Assembly (NCBI GenBank): GCA_041742255.1
Contig: JBGSIZ010000190.1
Span: 1 to 12,721 of the forward strand
DNA: 12,721 nt
DNA from: JBGSIZ01 sp041742255
Lineage (GTDB): Bacteria; Pseudomonadota; Alphaproteobacteria; Rhodobacterales; Rhodobacteraceae
Reading direction: 5' to 3'
Below are positions 1-6,540 of this stretch, one piece after another. Position numbers and translations under genes: made by a program. Within the stretch, counting starts at the first letter, position 1. Each line of letters begins with the position of its first letter. The notes beneath the pieces were generated by a model, which searched no databases, was not told where the DNA came from, and saw only the letters and a program-made list of their open reading frames with translations.

Positions 1-525
1 GACGCCACCCATCCGTTTGCCGAGCGGATCGGCCCGCGCACAAAGGTCGTGTGCGACGATTTGGGCTTGCCATATCTGCGCCTGCTGCGTCCCGGATGGG
101 CCGCTGCGCCGGGCGACCAGTGGACATGGGTGGACCGCGCGCAGGATGTAGGCACGGTGTTGCCCCGCCCCGCGACCGCGTTGCTGGCGGTTGGTCCCCG
201 CACCTTGCCCCGGTTGGGACCATTGCCCGGCATCACCGCCTATTGCCGCCGGATTGATCCCCCCGATGACCCGTTCCCCCTTGCTGCCGGGGGCTGGGTC
301 GTGGGGCCGCCGGGGGGCAATGCGCCGGACGAGGCCGCATGGATGCGTGCCCATGGGATCGGGTGGGTTGTGGCCAAGGATGCAGGCGGGACAGCTGGAT
401 ATGGCAAGATCGCGACGGCGAGGGCGTTGGGATTGCCCGTGGTCATGATCCGCAGGCCACAGCAGGGGCAAAGCGATACCGTGACCACCGTGGCCGCCGC
501 GCTCGACTGGGTCGCGCGGGTATGA
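1..525 (+). CDS. cobK: Precorrin-6A reductase CobK/CbiJ, 3' part (5' end outside window)
   Basis: Precorrin-6A reductase uses NADPH to reduce a double bond of the macrocycle (precorrin-6A to dihydro-precorrin-6A) in aerobic cobalamin synthesis, in the cytosol. The open frame runs from the first base and begins DATHPFAERIGPRTK, matching the (V)DATHPxA family signature that normally lies about 65-70 residues into the protein, so roughly the first quarter is missing. The visible 174 residues include GGWVVGPPGG, the segment WVVAKDAGGTAGYGKIATAR (lysine, glycines and GKIxAAR-like end typical of the substrate/NADPH-side domain), VVMIRRP and a C-terminal TVAAALDWV helix. No in-frame stop lies before TGA 523-525. 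The stop overlaps the next start by 4 nt (ATGA), so translation is probably coupled. The GTG at 49 is internal, because homology extends upstream of it. Identification rests on motif recognition; confidence is high. Confidence 0.9.
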   Translation, partial: DATHPFAERIGPRTKVVCDDLGLPYLRLLRPGWAAAPGDQWTWVDRAQDVGTVLPRPATALLAVGPRTLPRLGPLPGITAYCRRIDPPDDPFPLAAGGWVVGPPGGNAPDEAAWMRAHGIGWVVAKDAGGTAGYGKIATARALGLPVVMIRRPQQGQSDTVTTVAAALDWVARV

Positions 526-1154
526 ATGTAGGACGGATCATCACGACCGACGATTGCGTCGCCGAAGGGGCCGCGTGGTTGTCTGCCCGCGATCCCCGGT
601 TTGCCGCCATTCACGCCGCGTGTGTCCCCTTGCCGTTGCGCCGCACGTCGGACGGGTTTGACCGGTTGTTGCACGCGATTGTGGGGCAACAGGTGTCTGT
701 CGCCTCGGCCAATGCAATCTGGGCGCGGTTGGTGGGGGCGGGCATGACCTCCCCCGAAGCCGTCGCCGCCACGTCAGAGGAGGCATTGCGCGCCTTGGGC
801 CTGAGCCGCCAGAAGGCCCGTTATGCCTGCGCGCTGGCGCAAGCAGATATTGATTATGCCGCCCTGCGGGAAACCGCCACGGATGAGGTGGTCCGAACGT
901 TGGTCGCTGTTCCCGGCATTGGCGCATGGACCGCCGAGATTTACGCGATGTTCGCCCTTGGTCGGGCCGATGTGTTCGCCCCCGGTGATCTGGCGTTGCA
1001 GGAAGCCGCGCGGGTTGTGTTCCAACTGGATGGCCGCCCCACTGAAAAGCAGTTGCGGGTCCTGTCGGCAGCGTGGTCGCCGTGGCGGTCGGTTGCGGCC
1101 CGGATGCTGTGGGCCTATTACAAGGCCATGAAATCGCGGGAAGGGATCGCATGA
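522..1154 (+). CDS. HhH-GPD DNA-3-methyladenine glycosylase II family protein (compact form)
   Basis: This is a base-excision repair glycosylase of the helix-hairpin-helix-GPD superfamily, expected to remove N3-methyladenine and related alkylated bases from DNA. The 210-residue product carries FDRLLHAIVGQQVSVASANAIW (typical of AlkA-type enzymes), LGLSRQKARY, the hairpin VPGIGAWTAE (about 130-139), and VFAPGDLALQ, in which Asp156 aligns with the catalytic Asp of the GPD motif. E. coli AlkA is 282 aa with an extra N-terminal domain. This protein lacks that domain and resembles the short Mag1/AlkA2-like forms. I chose ATG 522 because the frame upstream overlaps cobK by nearly 200 nt with no family similarity, and the ATGA overlap is a normal coupling junction. 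It also overlaps the following gene by ATGA. The substrate range cannot be read from sequence. Confidence 0.9.
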   Translation: MNVGRIITTDDCVAEGAAWLSARDPRFAAIHAACVPLPLRRTSDGFDRLLHAIVGQQVSVASANAIWARLVGAGMTSPEAVAATSEEALRALGLSRQKARYACALAQADIDYAALRETATDEVVRTLVAVPGIGAWTAEIYAMFALGRADVFAPGDLALQEAARVVFQLDGRPTEKQLRVLSAAWSPWRSVAARMLWAYYKAMKSREGIA

Positions 1155-1819
1155 CACGCGCATTGGACGCAGGCCGGGTTGAACCGGTATCAGGAGACAT
1201 CCGGTCAGCCGTGATTTTCCTGCACGGATATGGGGCCAATGGCGCCGATTTACTGGGGTTGGCGGATGTTCTGGGCGAACATTTGCCCGACACCTTGTTT
1301 CTGGCCCCCGATGCCCCCGAAGCCTGCGCGGGTGCCCCGTTCGGGTTTCAGTGGTTTCCGATCCCGTGGATTGACGGATCGAGCGAACAGGAATCCCGCG
1401 CCGGTCTGGACCGCGCCGCCGAAGATCTGAACGCGTTTCTGGATGGCGTGATGGTTGACGAAGATTTGTTGCCCGAACAGGTCGTGGTGTTCGGATTTTC
1501 CCAAGGGTCGATGATGGCGTTGCATGTGTTGCCCCGCCGCGAGGACCCCGTTGCGGGGCTGTGCGCGTTTTCCGGTCGGTTGCTGGAACCTGAATTGTTG
1601 CCCGACGAGGCCGCAAGCTGGCCCCCCATCCTGCTGGTGCATGGCGACGAGGACGGCGTGGTTCCGATCGAGGCGATGCCCCAAGCCGTCGAGGCGTTGC
1701 AAGGGGCAGGGTTTCAAGAAGTGTTCGCCCATGTCATGCGCGGCACCGGCCACGGCATAGCCAATGACGGTTTGCAGGTCGCGCTTGCGTTCATGGCGGA
1801 ACGGTTGGGGTATGAGTGA
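1151..1819 (+). CDS. Phospholipase/carboxylesterase family alpha/beta-hydrolase
   Basis: This is a serine hydrolase of the phospholipase/carboxylesterase family (Abhydrolase_2, related to bacterial EstB and eukaryotic acyl-protein thioesterase), cytosolic, 222 residues, normal for the family. The catalytic triad is visible: Ser117 in GFSQG, Asp168 in HGDEDGVVP, and His201 in GTGHGI. The oxyanion-side loop is FLHGYGANGADL near residues 24-35, and the SW(F)P-type segment FQWFPIPW follows. The natural ester substrate is unknown. The start at ATG 1151 overlaps the glycosylase stop (ATGA), and the region 5' of it in this frame lies inside the glycosylase gene. It is the last gene of the cobK-glycosylase-hydrolase operon. 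The stop at 1817-1819 is followed by about 105 nt of apparently non-coding DNA before the next promoter. Confidence 0.9.
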   Translation: MTRALDAGRVEPVSGDIRSAVIFLHGYGANGADLLGLADVLGEHLPDTLFLAPDAPEACAGAPFGFQWFPIPWIDGSSEQESRAGLDRAAEDLNAFLDGVMVDEDLLPEQVVVFGFSQGSMMALHVLPRREDPVAGLCAFSGRLLEPELLPDEAASWPPILLVHGDEDGVVPIEAMPQAVEALQGAGFQEVFAHVMRGTGHGIANDGLQVALAFMAERLGYE

Positions 1820-1926
1820 CAGAAGGCCGCAGCCCTGAGGGGCAGGCGGAAACCATTCATTTTCGAACCAGTCGTCACTTGCCCGTTACGCAGCCGTTGC
1901 AGGATGCACAGCGACATCATGGGCGC

Positions 1927-1954
1927 TTGTCAGGCCACAAACGCCAGATATAGT
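1927..1954 (+). promoter_or_regulatory. Sigma70-type promoter for the HNH endonuclease gene
   Basis: The -35 box TTGTCA (1927-1932, 5/6 to TTGACA) and -10 box TATAGT (1949-1954, 5/6 to TATAAT) are separated by 16 nt, predicting transcription from about 1961. This gives a leader of roughly 64 nt before ATG 2025. It also argues against the in-frame GTG at 1953, which lies inside the -10 box. Seen in sequence; activity is inferred. Confidence 0.6.
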
Positions 1955-1968
1955 GAGAAGGACGGCAG

Positions 1969-1985
1969 GAGCGAGGCTCTCGCTC
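1969..1985 (+). repeat. Inverted repeat / hairpin in the HNH gene leader
   Basis: GAGCGAG (1969-1975) and CTCGCTC (1979-1985) are perfect reverse complements around a 3-nt loop, with one possible extra G-U pair outside. The repeat starts about 8 nt after the predicted transcription start and ends 28 nt before the Shine-Dalgarno GGAG (2014-2017). It could be an RNA stem near the 5' end of the transcript or a DNA operator. Nothing distinguishes these readings here. Confidence 0.45.
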
Positions 1986-2024
1986 TGGTGCCACGGGCAA
2001 GCAGATCGAGGACGGAGTCACGGG

Positions 2025-2609
2025 ATGGACGGCGATTTCAGGACGGAGTTCGTTCGCGAGCCAGGTGCGCTTAAACACCACCCCGCGTTGGTGTTGAATG
2101 CCGATTACCGCCCGTTGTCGTATTACCCGCTGTCGCTGTGGCCTTGGCAAGAGGCGGTCAAGGCCGTGTGGCTGGACCGGGTCGAGATTGTCGCGGAATA
2201 CGACGAGTTTGTGCATAGCCCGTCCACAAGGATCAAGATCCCGTCGGTTGTCGTTCTCAAGGACTACGTAAAGCCGCAAAAACGTGTGGCATTCACCCGG
2301 TTCAACCTGTTTTTGCGCGACGAATTTTGTTGCCAGTATTGCGGAGCGCGAGGCGATCTCACGTTTGACCATGTGGTGCCGCGCGCGCGAGGCGGGATTA
2401 CAAGCTGGGAAAATGTGGTCGCGGCGTGCAGCCCATGCAACCTGAGCAAGGGTGCGAAATCGCTGCGCCAGTCCGGATTGTCCCTGCGCCGTCCGCCGCG
2501 CCAGCCCGCGTCCGAAGAGATGCGCAACCTTGGACGCAAGTTCCCGCCGGGGCATTTGCACGACAGTTGGGTCGATTACCTGTATTGGGACGCCGAGCTG
2601 GAGGCCTGA
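2025..2609 (+). CDS. HNH endonuclease family protein
   Basis: This 194-residue protein has a C-terminal-half HNH (beta-beta-alpha metal) nuclease domain: structural zinc Cys pair C103-Q-Y-C106, the catalytic-type Asp115-His116 in FDHVVPRARGG, and C135-S-P-C138-N139 followed by LSKG. The N-terminal part (HHPALVLNADYRPLSYYPLS, then WQEAVKAVWLDR) is the usual leader domain of the HNH family conserved as a single-copy gene across many alphaproteobacteria and other bacteria. Its biological role is not established, to my knowledge. ATG 2025 is preferred: GGAG at 2014-2017 sits 7 nt upstream, the protein then begins MDGDFRTEF as in relatives, and the in-frame GTG 1953 is in the promoter. It stands alone between two operons. 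There is no adjacent methylase, integrase or phage gene, which argues against restriction or homing. Confidence 0.88.
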   Translation: MDGDFRTEFVREPGALKHHPALVLNADYRPLSYYPLSLWPWQEAVKAVWLDRVEIVAEYDEFVHSPSTRIKIPSVVVLKDYVKPQKRVAFTRFNLFLRDEFCCQYCGARGDLTFDHVVPRARGGITSWENVVAACSPCNLSKGAKSLRQSGLSLRRPPRQPASEEMRNLGRKFPPGHLHDSWVDYLYWDAELEA

Positions 2610-2656
2610 CGGCCGCGCGGTGCCTGATTATGCGGCAGTGCAGCATCGCGCCGTCA
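2607..2656 (+). terminator. Possible hairpin after the HNH gene (no U-tract)
   Basis: Arm TGACGG plus CGCG (2607-2617, with one bulged C) pairs with CGCG plus CCGTCA (2647-2656). An inner TGCC/GGCA stem in the loop adds structure. The left arm includes the HNH stop codon. No run of T follows, so this is not a canonical intrinsic terminator. It could be a factor-assisted end or an mRNA 3' stabiliser upstream of the zwf promoter. Confidence 0.3.
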
Positions 2657-2684
2657 AATTGCTGACGTTTACGCCGGTCTGCGC

Positions 2685-2713
2685 TAGACAGGTGGGGGCG
2701 TGGTTTGTATGAC
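2685..2713 (+). promoter_or_regulatory. Sigma70-type promoter of zwf-pgl-pgi
   Basis: The -35 box TAGACA (2685-2690, 5/6) and -10 box TATGAC (2708-2713, 4/6) have an ideal 17-nt spacer. The predicted transcription start is about 2719-2721, the left end of the adjacent palindrome. A leader of about 33 nt would then precede ATG 2753. Seen in sequence; activity is inferred. Confidence 0.55.
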
Positions 2714-2718
2714 GGCCG

Positions 2719-2732
2719 CGTTAGCGCTAACG
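2719..2732 (+). promoter_or_regulatory. LacI-family-type operator upstream of zwf
   Basis: CGTTAGCGCTAACG is a perfect 14-bp palindrome with a central CG step, the form typical of LacI-family operators. It lies at about +1 to +14 of the predicted start and 20 nt before the zwf ATG, a position suited to repression. In Rhodobacter sphaeroides the LacI-family regulator CceR is known to control Entner-Doudoroff and gluconeogenic genes, so a CceR orthologue is the natural candidate. That assignment is an inference from memory of the regulon, not proven by this window, which contains no regulator gene. Confidence 0.6.
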
Positions 2733-2752
2733 TCAGCAAAAAGGGGCCGCCC

Positions 2753-4207
2753 ATGGTTTCGAGAGTTATTCCGGTCGATCCTTTTGACCTTGTGATCTTT
2801 GGCGGCACCGGGGATCTTGCCCGGCGCAAGATTTTGCCGGGGCTGTTCCGCCGGTTTCTGTCCGGCCAGATGCCCGAAGTGTCCCGCATCATCGGGGCCG
2901 CCCGCACGGACATGAATTCCGCCATGTACCGCGAAATGATTGCCGAGGCGATTGCCGAGTTTGGCGGCGCGGAAACAAAGGATGCCAAGGGGTTGGCGAC
3001 CTTTCTTGAGATGCTGCATTATGTGGCCATCGACGCCAAGGGCGATGGCGGCTGGGCCGAGTTGAAGGCGTTGATGCGCCCGGATGTCGTGCGCGCCTTC
3101 TACTTCTCAGTCGCCCCGTCGTTGTTTGGCGATCTGGCAGAGCGGTTGCATGTCCATGCCATTGCTGACGCGGAAAGCCGAATTGTGGTTGAAAAGCCGT
3201 TTGGCCGCGACCTGGCCAGTGCCAAGGCGTTGAACGCCGTTTTGGCCGCCCATTTTGACGAACGACAGATTTACCGGATCGACCATTATCTGGGCAAGGA
3301 AACCGTGCAGAACCTGATGGCTGTCCGGTTTGGCAATGTGTTGTTCGAACCCCTGTGGAACAACCACTATGTCGATCATATCCAGATCACCGTCGCCGAA
3401 ACTGTCGGCGTGGGCGGGCGCGGGGCCTATTATGACAAATCCGGTGCCATGCGCGATATGGTGCAGAACCATCTGATGCAGTTGTTGTGCCTGATTGCCA
3501 TGGAACCCCCAAGCCAGTTTGGTGCCGATGCCGTCCGCGATGAAAAGCTGAAAGTGATCCGCGCCCTGCAACCCGTTGATATTCATCACATGGTCCGGGG
3601 TCAGTATGATGCCGACGGCGATGACCCGTCCTATCGCACGGACGCCGAAAACCCCCGGTCGTTTACTGAAAGTTTTGTGGCCATGAAATGCCACATCGCC
3701 AATTGGCGGTGGGCCGGCGTGCCGTTTTACTTGCGCACGGGCAAACGGATGAAGGCCCGGTCATCGGAAATTGCCGTGGTGTTTCAGGATCTGGGCCATT
3801 CCATTTTCGAAGGTGATACCGCCCGCCACCGCAATATCTTGTCGATCCGGCTGCAACCCAACGAGGGCATGGATTTGCAGGTGACCATCAAGGAACCCGG
3901 TCCGGGTGGTATGCGGTTGATTGATGTTCCGTTGGATATGACATTCGCCGACGCCTTGGGTCCCGAGGCCGAAGAAGCCCCTGACGCCTATGAGCGTCTG
4001 ATCATGGATGTGATCCGGGGCAACCAGACCCTGTTCATGCGCGGTGACGAGGTTGAAGCCGCCTGGGCCTGGACCGATCCCATCATTGCAGGCTGGGAAG
4101 CGCGCAATGATGTGCCCAAACTTTATGACGCTGGATCGGCTGGCCCCGAAGATGCGATGATGTTGATGCATCGCGATGGTCGCCGGTGGCGTGACATCAA
4201 GGGGTAG
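2753..4207 (+). CDS. zwf: Glucose-6-phosphate 1-dehydrogenase
   Basis: The enzyme oxidises glucose-6-phosphate to 6-phosphogluconolactone with reduction of NADP+ (or NAD+), the first step of the Entner-Doudoroff and oxidative pentose phosphate routes, in the cytosol. The product is 484 residues, a normal length. It shows the nucleotide-binding GGTGDLA (17-23), VVEKPFGRDL, and the active-site signature RIDHYLGKE with Asp177-His178-Tyr-Leu-Gly-Lys182. It also has FEPLWNNHYVDHIQI and FYLRTGKRM. ATG 2753 is preferred: AAGGGG at 2741-2746 is a Shine-Dalgarno 6 nt away and the protein then starts MVSRVIPVDPFDLVIFG. An in-frame TTG at 2705 would lie between the -35 and -10 boxes and is excluded by the promoter. 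It is the first gene of zwf-pgl-pgi, with 37 nt to pgl and no terminator visible between them. Control by the operator at 2719-2732 is likely. Confidence 0.97.
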   Translation: MVSRVIPVDPFDLVIFGGTGDLARRKILPGLFRRFLSGQMPEVSRIIGAARTDMNSAMYREMIAEAIAEFGGAETKDAKGLATFLEMLHYVAIDAKGDGGWAELKALMRPDVVRAFYFSVAPSLFGDLAERLHVHAIADAESRIVVEKPFGRDLASAKALNAVLAAHFDERQIYRIDHYLGKETVQNLMAVRFGNVLFEPLWNNHYVDHIQITVAETVGVGGRGAYYDKSGAMRDMVQNHLMQLLCLIAMEPPSQFGADAVRDEKLKVIRALQPVDIHHMVRGQYDADGDDPSYRTDAENPRSFTESFVAMKCHIANWRWAGVPFYLRTGKRMKARSSEIAVVFQDLGHSIFEGDTARHRNILSIRLQPNEGMDLQVTIKEPGPGGMRLIDVPLDMTFADALGPEAEEAPDAYERLIMDVIRGNQTLFMRGDEVEAAWAWTDPIIAGWEARNDVPKLYDAGSAGPEDAMMLMHRDGRRWRDIKG

Positions 4208-4244
4208 GGGGGCTGCGCTTACCCTGCCGCCAATAGGAACCCAG

Positions 4245-4916
4245 ATGAAACTGATTGAATATCCTGACGCCGAAATGATGATGATGGACCTTGCCAATCG
4301 GTTGGCGGGTGAATTGACCAACCATTTGTTGCGCCATGATTTTGCCTCCATCGCCGTGCCCGGCGGGACCACCCCCGGTCCGATGTTTGACAGTTTGAGT
4401 GCGGCCGCATTGGAATGGGACCGCGTCCGTGTGATGTTGACCGACGAACGCCGGGTGCCCGCAACGTCCCCCCGGTCGAATGAACGGCTGGTGCGCCAGC
4501 GGTTGCTGACCGGCCCTGCCGCTGCCGCCCGGTTTGTGTCCTACTTGCCCCAAGGCGACATTGTGGGTGCCCCAATTGGCGATCTGGCCCGGCTGGTGAT
4601 CCCCGAACTGCCGTTGTCCATTGTTGTTCTGGGTATGGGTGCCGACATGCACACCGCCAGCATTTTCCCCAATTCCCCCGACCTGACCGAGGCCCTGACC
4701 ACCTCCGCCCCCTTGGTTGCTGTCCAGCCCCCTGATGGGTTGGAACCCCGGTTGTCGTTGTCCATGGCCGCCCTGACGGGTGCTATGGCCTGTCATATCC
4801 TGATCATTGGTCCGGAAAAGCGTGCCGCCCTTGACCGCGCCTTGACCTTGTCGCCGCAAGAGGCCCCGGTTGCCGCCCTTTTGCCGCATGCCACCGTCCA
4901 TTGGGCAGAAAGCTGA
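4245..4916 (+). CDS. pgl: 6-phosphogluconolactonase
   Basis: The enzyme hydrolyses 6-phosphogluconolactone, the Zwf product, to 6-phosphogluconate in the cytosol. The 223-residue protein (family about 220-260) has the SugarP-isomerase-like fold motifs: VPGGTTPGPMF (about 38-48), the VMLTDERRVP segment with DERR at 67-70 followed by PRSNE (76-80), and VLGMGADMHTASIFP (about 128-142). His136 in this last motif is expected to be catalytic. In many relatives the third motif reads GDGHTAS; Met at the second Gly position is a variant I believe is common in alphaproteobacteria. ATG 4245 has AGGA (4235-4238) 6 nt upstream. A longer in-frame start at 4176 overlaps zwf and adds non-homologous sequence. 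Only 4 nt separate its stop from pgi. A run of four Met codons (residues 11-14) lies near the N-terminus. Confidence 0.95.
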   Translation: MKLIEYPDAEMMMMDLANRLAGELTNHLLRHDFASIAVPGGTTPGPMFDSLSAAALEWDRVRVMLTDERRVPATSPRSNERLVRQRLLTGPAAAARFVSYLPQGDIVGAPIGDLARLVIPELPLSIVVLGMGADMHTASIFPNSPDLTEALTTSAPLVAVQPPDGLEPRLSLSMAALTGAMACHILIIGPEKRAALDRALTLSPQEAPVAALLPHATVHWAES

Positions 4917-4920
4917 GATT

Positions 4921-6519
4921 ATGTGGAACGCATTGACCGCCTATCACACCACCATTGCCAGCCGTCGGTTTGAAACCATGCTGGACGCCAGCCGTGCCGC
5001 CGATTTTTCGGTGCAGGCGGGCGATATCCTGTTTGACTACTCCAAGACCAATATTGATGTCGCGGCCCGTGATCTGTTGATCGGGCTGCTGGAGTCTACG
5101 GACGTTGCCGCCCGCCGGGATGCGATGTTTTCGGGCGCGGTGATCAACGAAACCGAAGGCCGCGCCGTGTTGCACACCGCGTTGCGCAATCTGGATGGCG
5201 ACCCGGTGGTGGTGGACGGCGTGGATGTCATTCCGGCCGTGCGCACCACCCTTGACCGGATGGCCGCGTTTGCTGCCGATGTCCGTGAGGGCCGTTTTGT
5301 GGGGCAGGGCGGGCGCATCACTGATGTGGTCAACATCGGTATCGGCGGGTCCGATCTGGGCCCCGCCATGGCCACCCGCGCCCTTGGTCCCTATCACGAC
5401 GGGCCGCGCTGTCATTTTGTGTCTAACGTGGACCCCGGCGATATTGCCGAGGTGTTGCGCCGCTGTGACCCCGCCACCACGTTGATCATCGTGGCGTCCA
5501 AGACGTTCACCACGATCGAAACCATGACCAACTCCCGCACCGCCCGCGCGTGGATGGCCCAGACGGTCGCCGATCCTGCCGCCCAGTTCGCCGCCTTGTC
5601 CACCGATGCCGCCCGCACCAGCGCGTTTGGCATTCCTGCGACCCGCGTTTTCGGGTTCGAGGATTGGGTCGGTGGCCGTTATTCCATGTGGGGTCCGATT
5701 GGGTTGTCGTTGATGATCGCCATTGGCCCGGATGCGTTTCGTGCGTTTTTGCGCGGCGCGCAGGCGATGGACACCCATTTCCGCGTCGCCCCATGGGCCG
5801 AGAACATGCCTGCCCTGCTCGCCCTTGTAGGCATCTGGCACAATCAGGTGTGTGGCTATGCCACCCGCGCCGTGTTGCCCTATGACAACCGACTTGCCCG
5901 GTTGCCTGCCTATCTTCAGCAGTTGGAGATGGAGAGCAATGGCAAGGGGGTGAGTATGGACGGAGCCGCGTTGACCGTGCCCTCTGGTCCGGTTGTCTGG
6001 GGTGAACCGGGGACCAATGGCCAACATGCGTTCTATCAACTGATCCATCAGGGCACTCGCGTTGTCCCTTGTGAATTCATGATCGCCGCGCGCGGTCATG
6101 AACCCGACCTGCATCATCAGCATCAATTGCTGATCGCCAATTGTCTGGCCCAGTCCGAGGCCTTGATGAAAGGCCGCACGTTTGACGAAGCCCGCGCCAA
6201 GGTGGCGGCAAGGTTTGAGGGTTCCGAACTGGACCGCCAAGCCCGGCACCGGGTGTTTCCGGGCAACCGCCCCTCTACCACGCTGGCCTATCCGCAGTTG
6301 GACCCCTTCACGCTGGGCCAGATCGTGGCCTTGTATGAACACCGCGTGTTTGTCGAAGGCGTGGTTCTGGGGATCAATTCCTATGACCAATGGGGCGTTG
6401 AATTGGGCAAGGAACTGGCCACCGGATTGCAGCCCGTGATTGAGGGCACCCAGCCGACCGATGGCAAGGATGGGTCCACCGCCGGGCTTGTTGCGTATTT
6501 GCGGGGCAACGGGGCCTGA
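4921..6519 (+). CDS. pgi: Glucose-6-phosphate isomerase
   Basis: The enzyme interconverts glucose-6-phosphate and fructose-6-phosphate, linking gluconeogenesis or glycolysis to the Zwf branch, and allowing carbon to cycle through the Entner-Doudoroff route. The 532-residue protein (usual length about 530-560) shows NIGIGGSDLGPAM, SKTFTTIETMTN, and VGGRYSMWGPIGLS. It also has VWGEPGTNGQHAFYQLIHQG with Glu362 as the likely catalytic base, His393 in ARGHEPD at the expected spacing, and the C-terminal signature SYDQWGVELGKELA with Lys497. ATG 4921 begins MWNALTAYH. The extension to 4870 would overlap pgl. No strong Shine-Dalgarno precedes it, so translation is probably coupled to pgl, 4 nt upstream. 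The operon ends here, 21 nt from the convergent desaturase stop, with no clear intrinsic terminator. Confidence 0.97.
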   Translation: MWNALTAYHTTIASRRFETMLDASRAADFSVQAGDILFDYSKTNIDVAARDLLIGLLESTDVAARRDAMFSGAVINETEGRAVLHTALRNLDGDPVVVDGVDVIPAVRTTLDRMAAFAADVREGRFVGQGGRITDVVNIGIGGSDLGPAMATRALGPYHDGPRCHFVSNVDPGDIAEVLRRCDPATTLIIVASKTFTTIETMTNSRTARAWMAQTVADPAAQFAALSTDAARTSAFGIPATRVFGFEDWVGGRYSMWGPIGLSLMIAIGPDAFRAFLRGAQAMDTHFRVAPWAENMPALLALVGIWHNQVCGYATRAVLPYDNRLARLPAYLQQLEMESNGKGVSMDGAALTVPSGPVVWGEPGTNGQHAFYQLIHQGTRVVPCEFMIAARGHEPDLHHQHQLLIANCLAQSEALMKGRTFDEARAKVAARFEGSELDRQARHRVFPGNRPSTTLAYPQLDPFTLGQIVALYEHRVFVEGVVLGINSYDQWGVELGKELATGLQPVIEGTQPTDGKDGSTAGLVAYLRGNGA

Positions 6520-6540
6520 AGTGCCGGGTCTGCGCCCGCC

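Noticed and set aside
1953..2024. Upstream GTG start for the HNH protein (24 extra residues)
   Set aside because: The GTG lies inside the -10 box TATAGT. ATG 2025 has a GGAG at 7 nt and gives the expected N-terminus.
2705..2752. Upstream TTG start for zwf (16 extra residues)
   Set aside because: It sits at the spacer/-10 edge of the promoter and before the operator. ATG 2753 has AAGGGG at 6 nt and the conserved N-terminus.
4804..6390. Long open frame on the minus strand opposite pgl/pgi (528 codons)
   Set aside because: The translation is rich in His, Gly, Arg and Gln with no domain motif, and the opposite strand encodes a clear Pgi. It is a frame shadow of GC-rich coding DNA.
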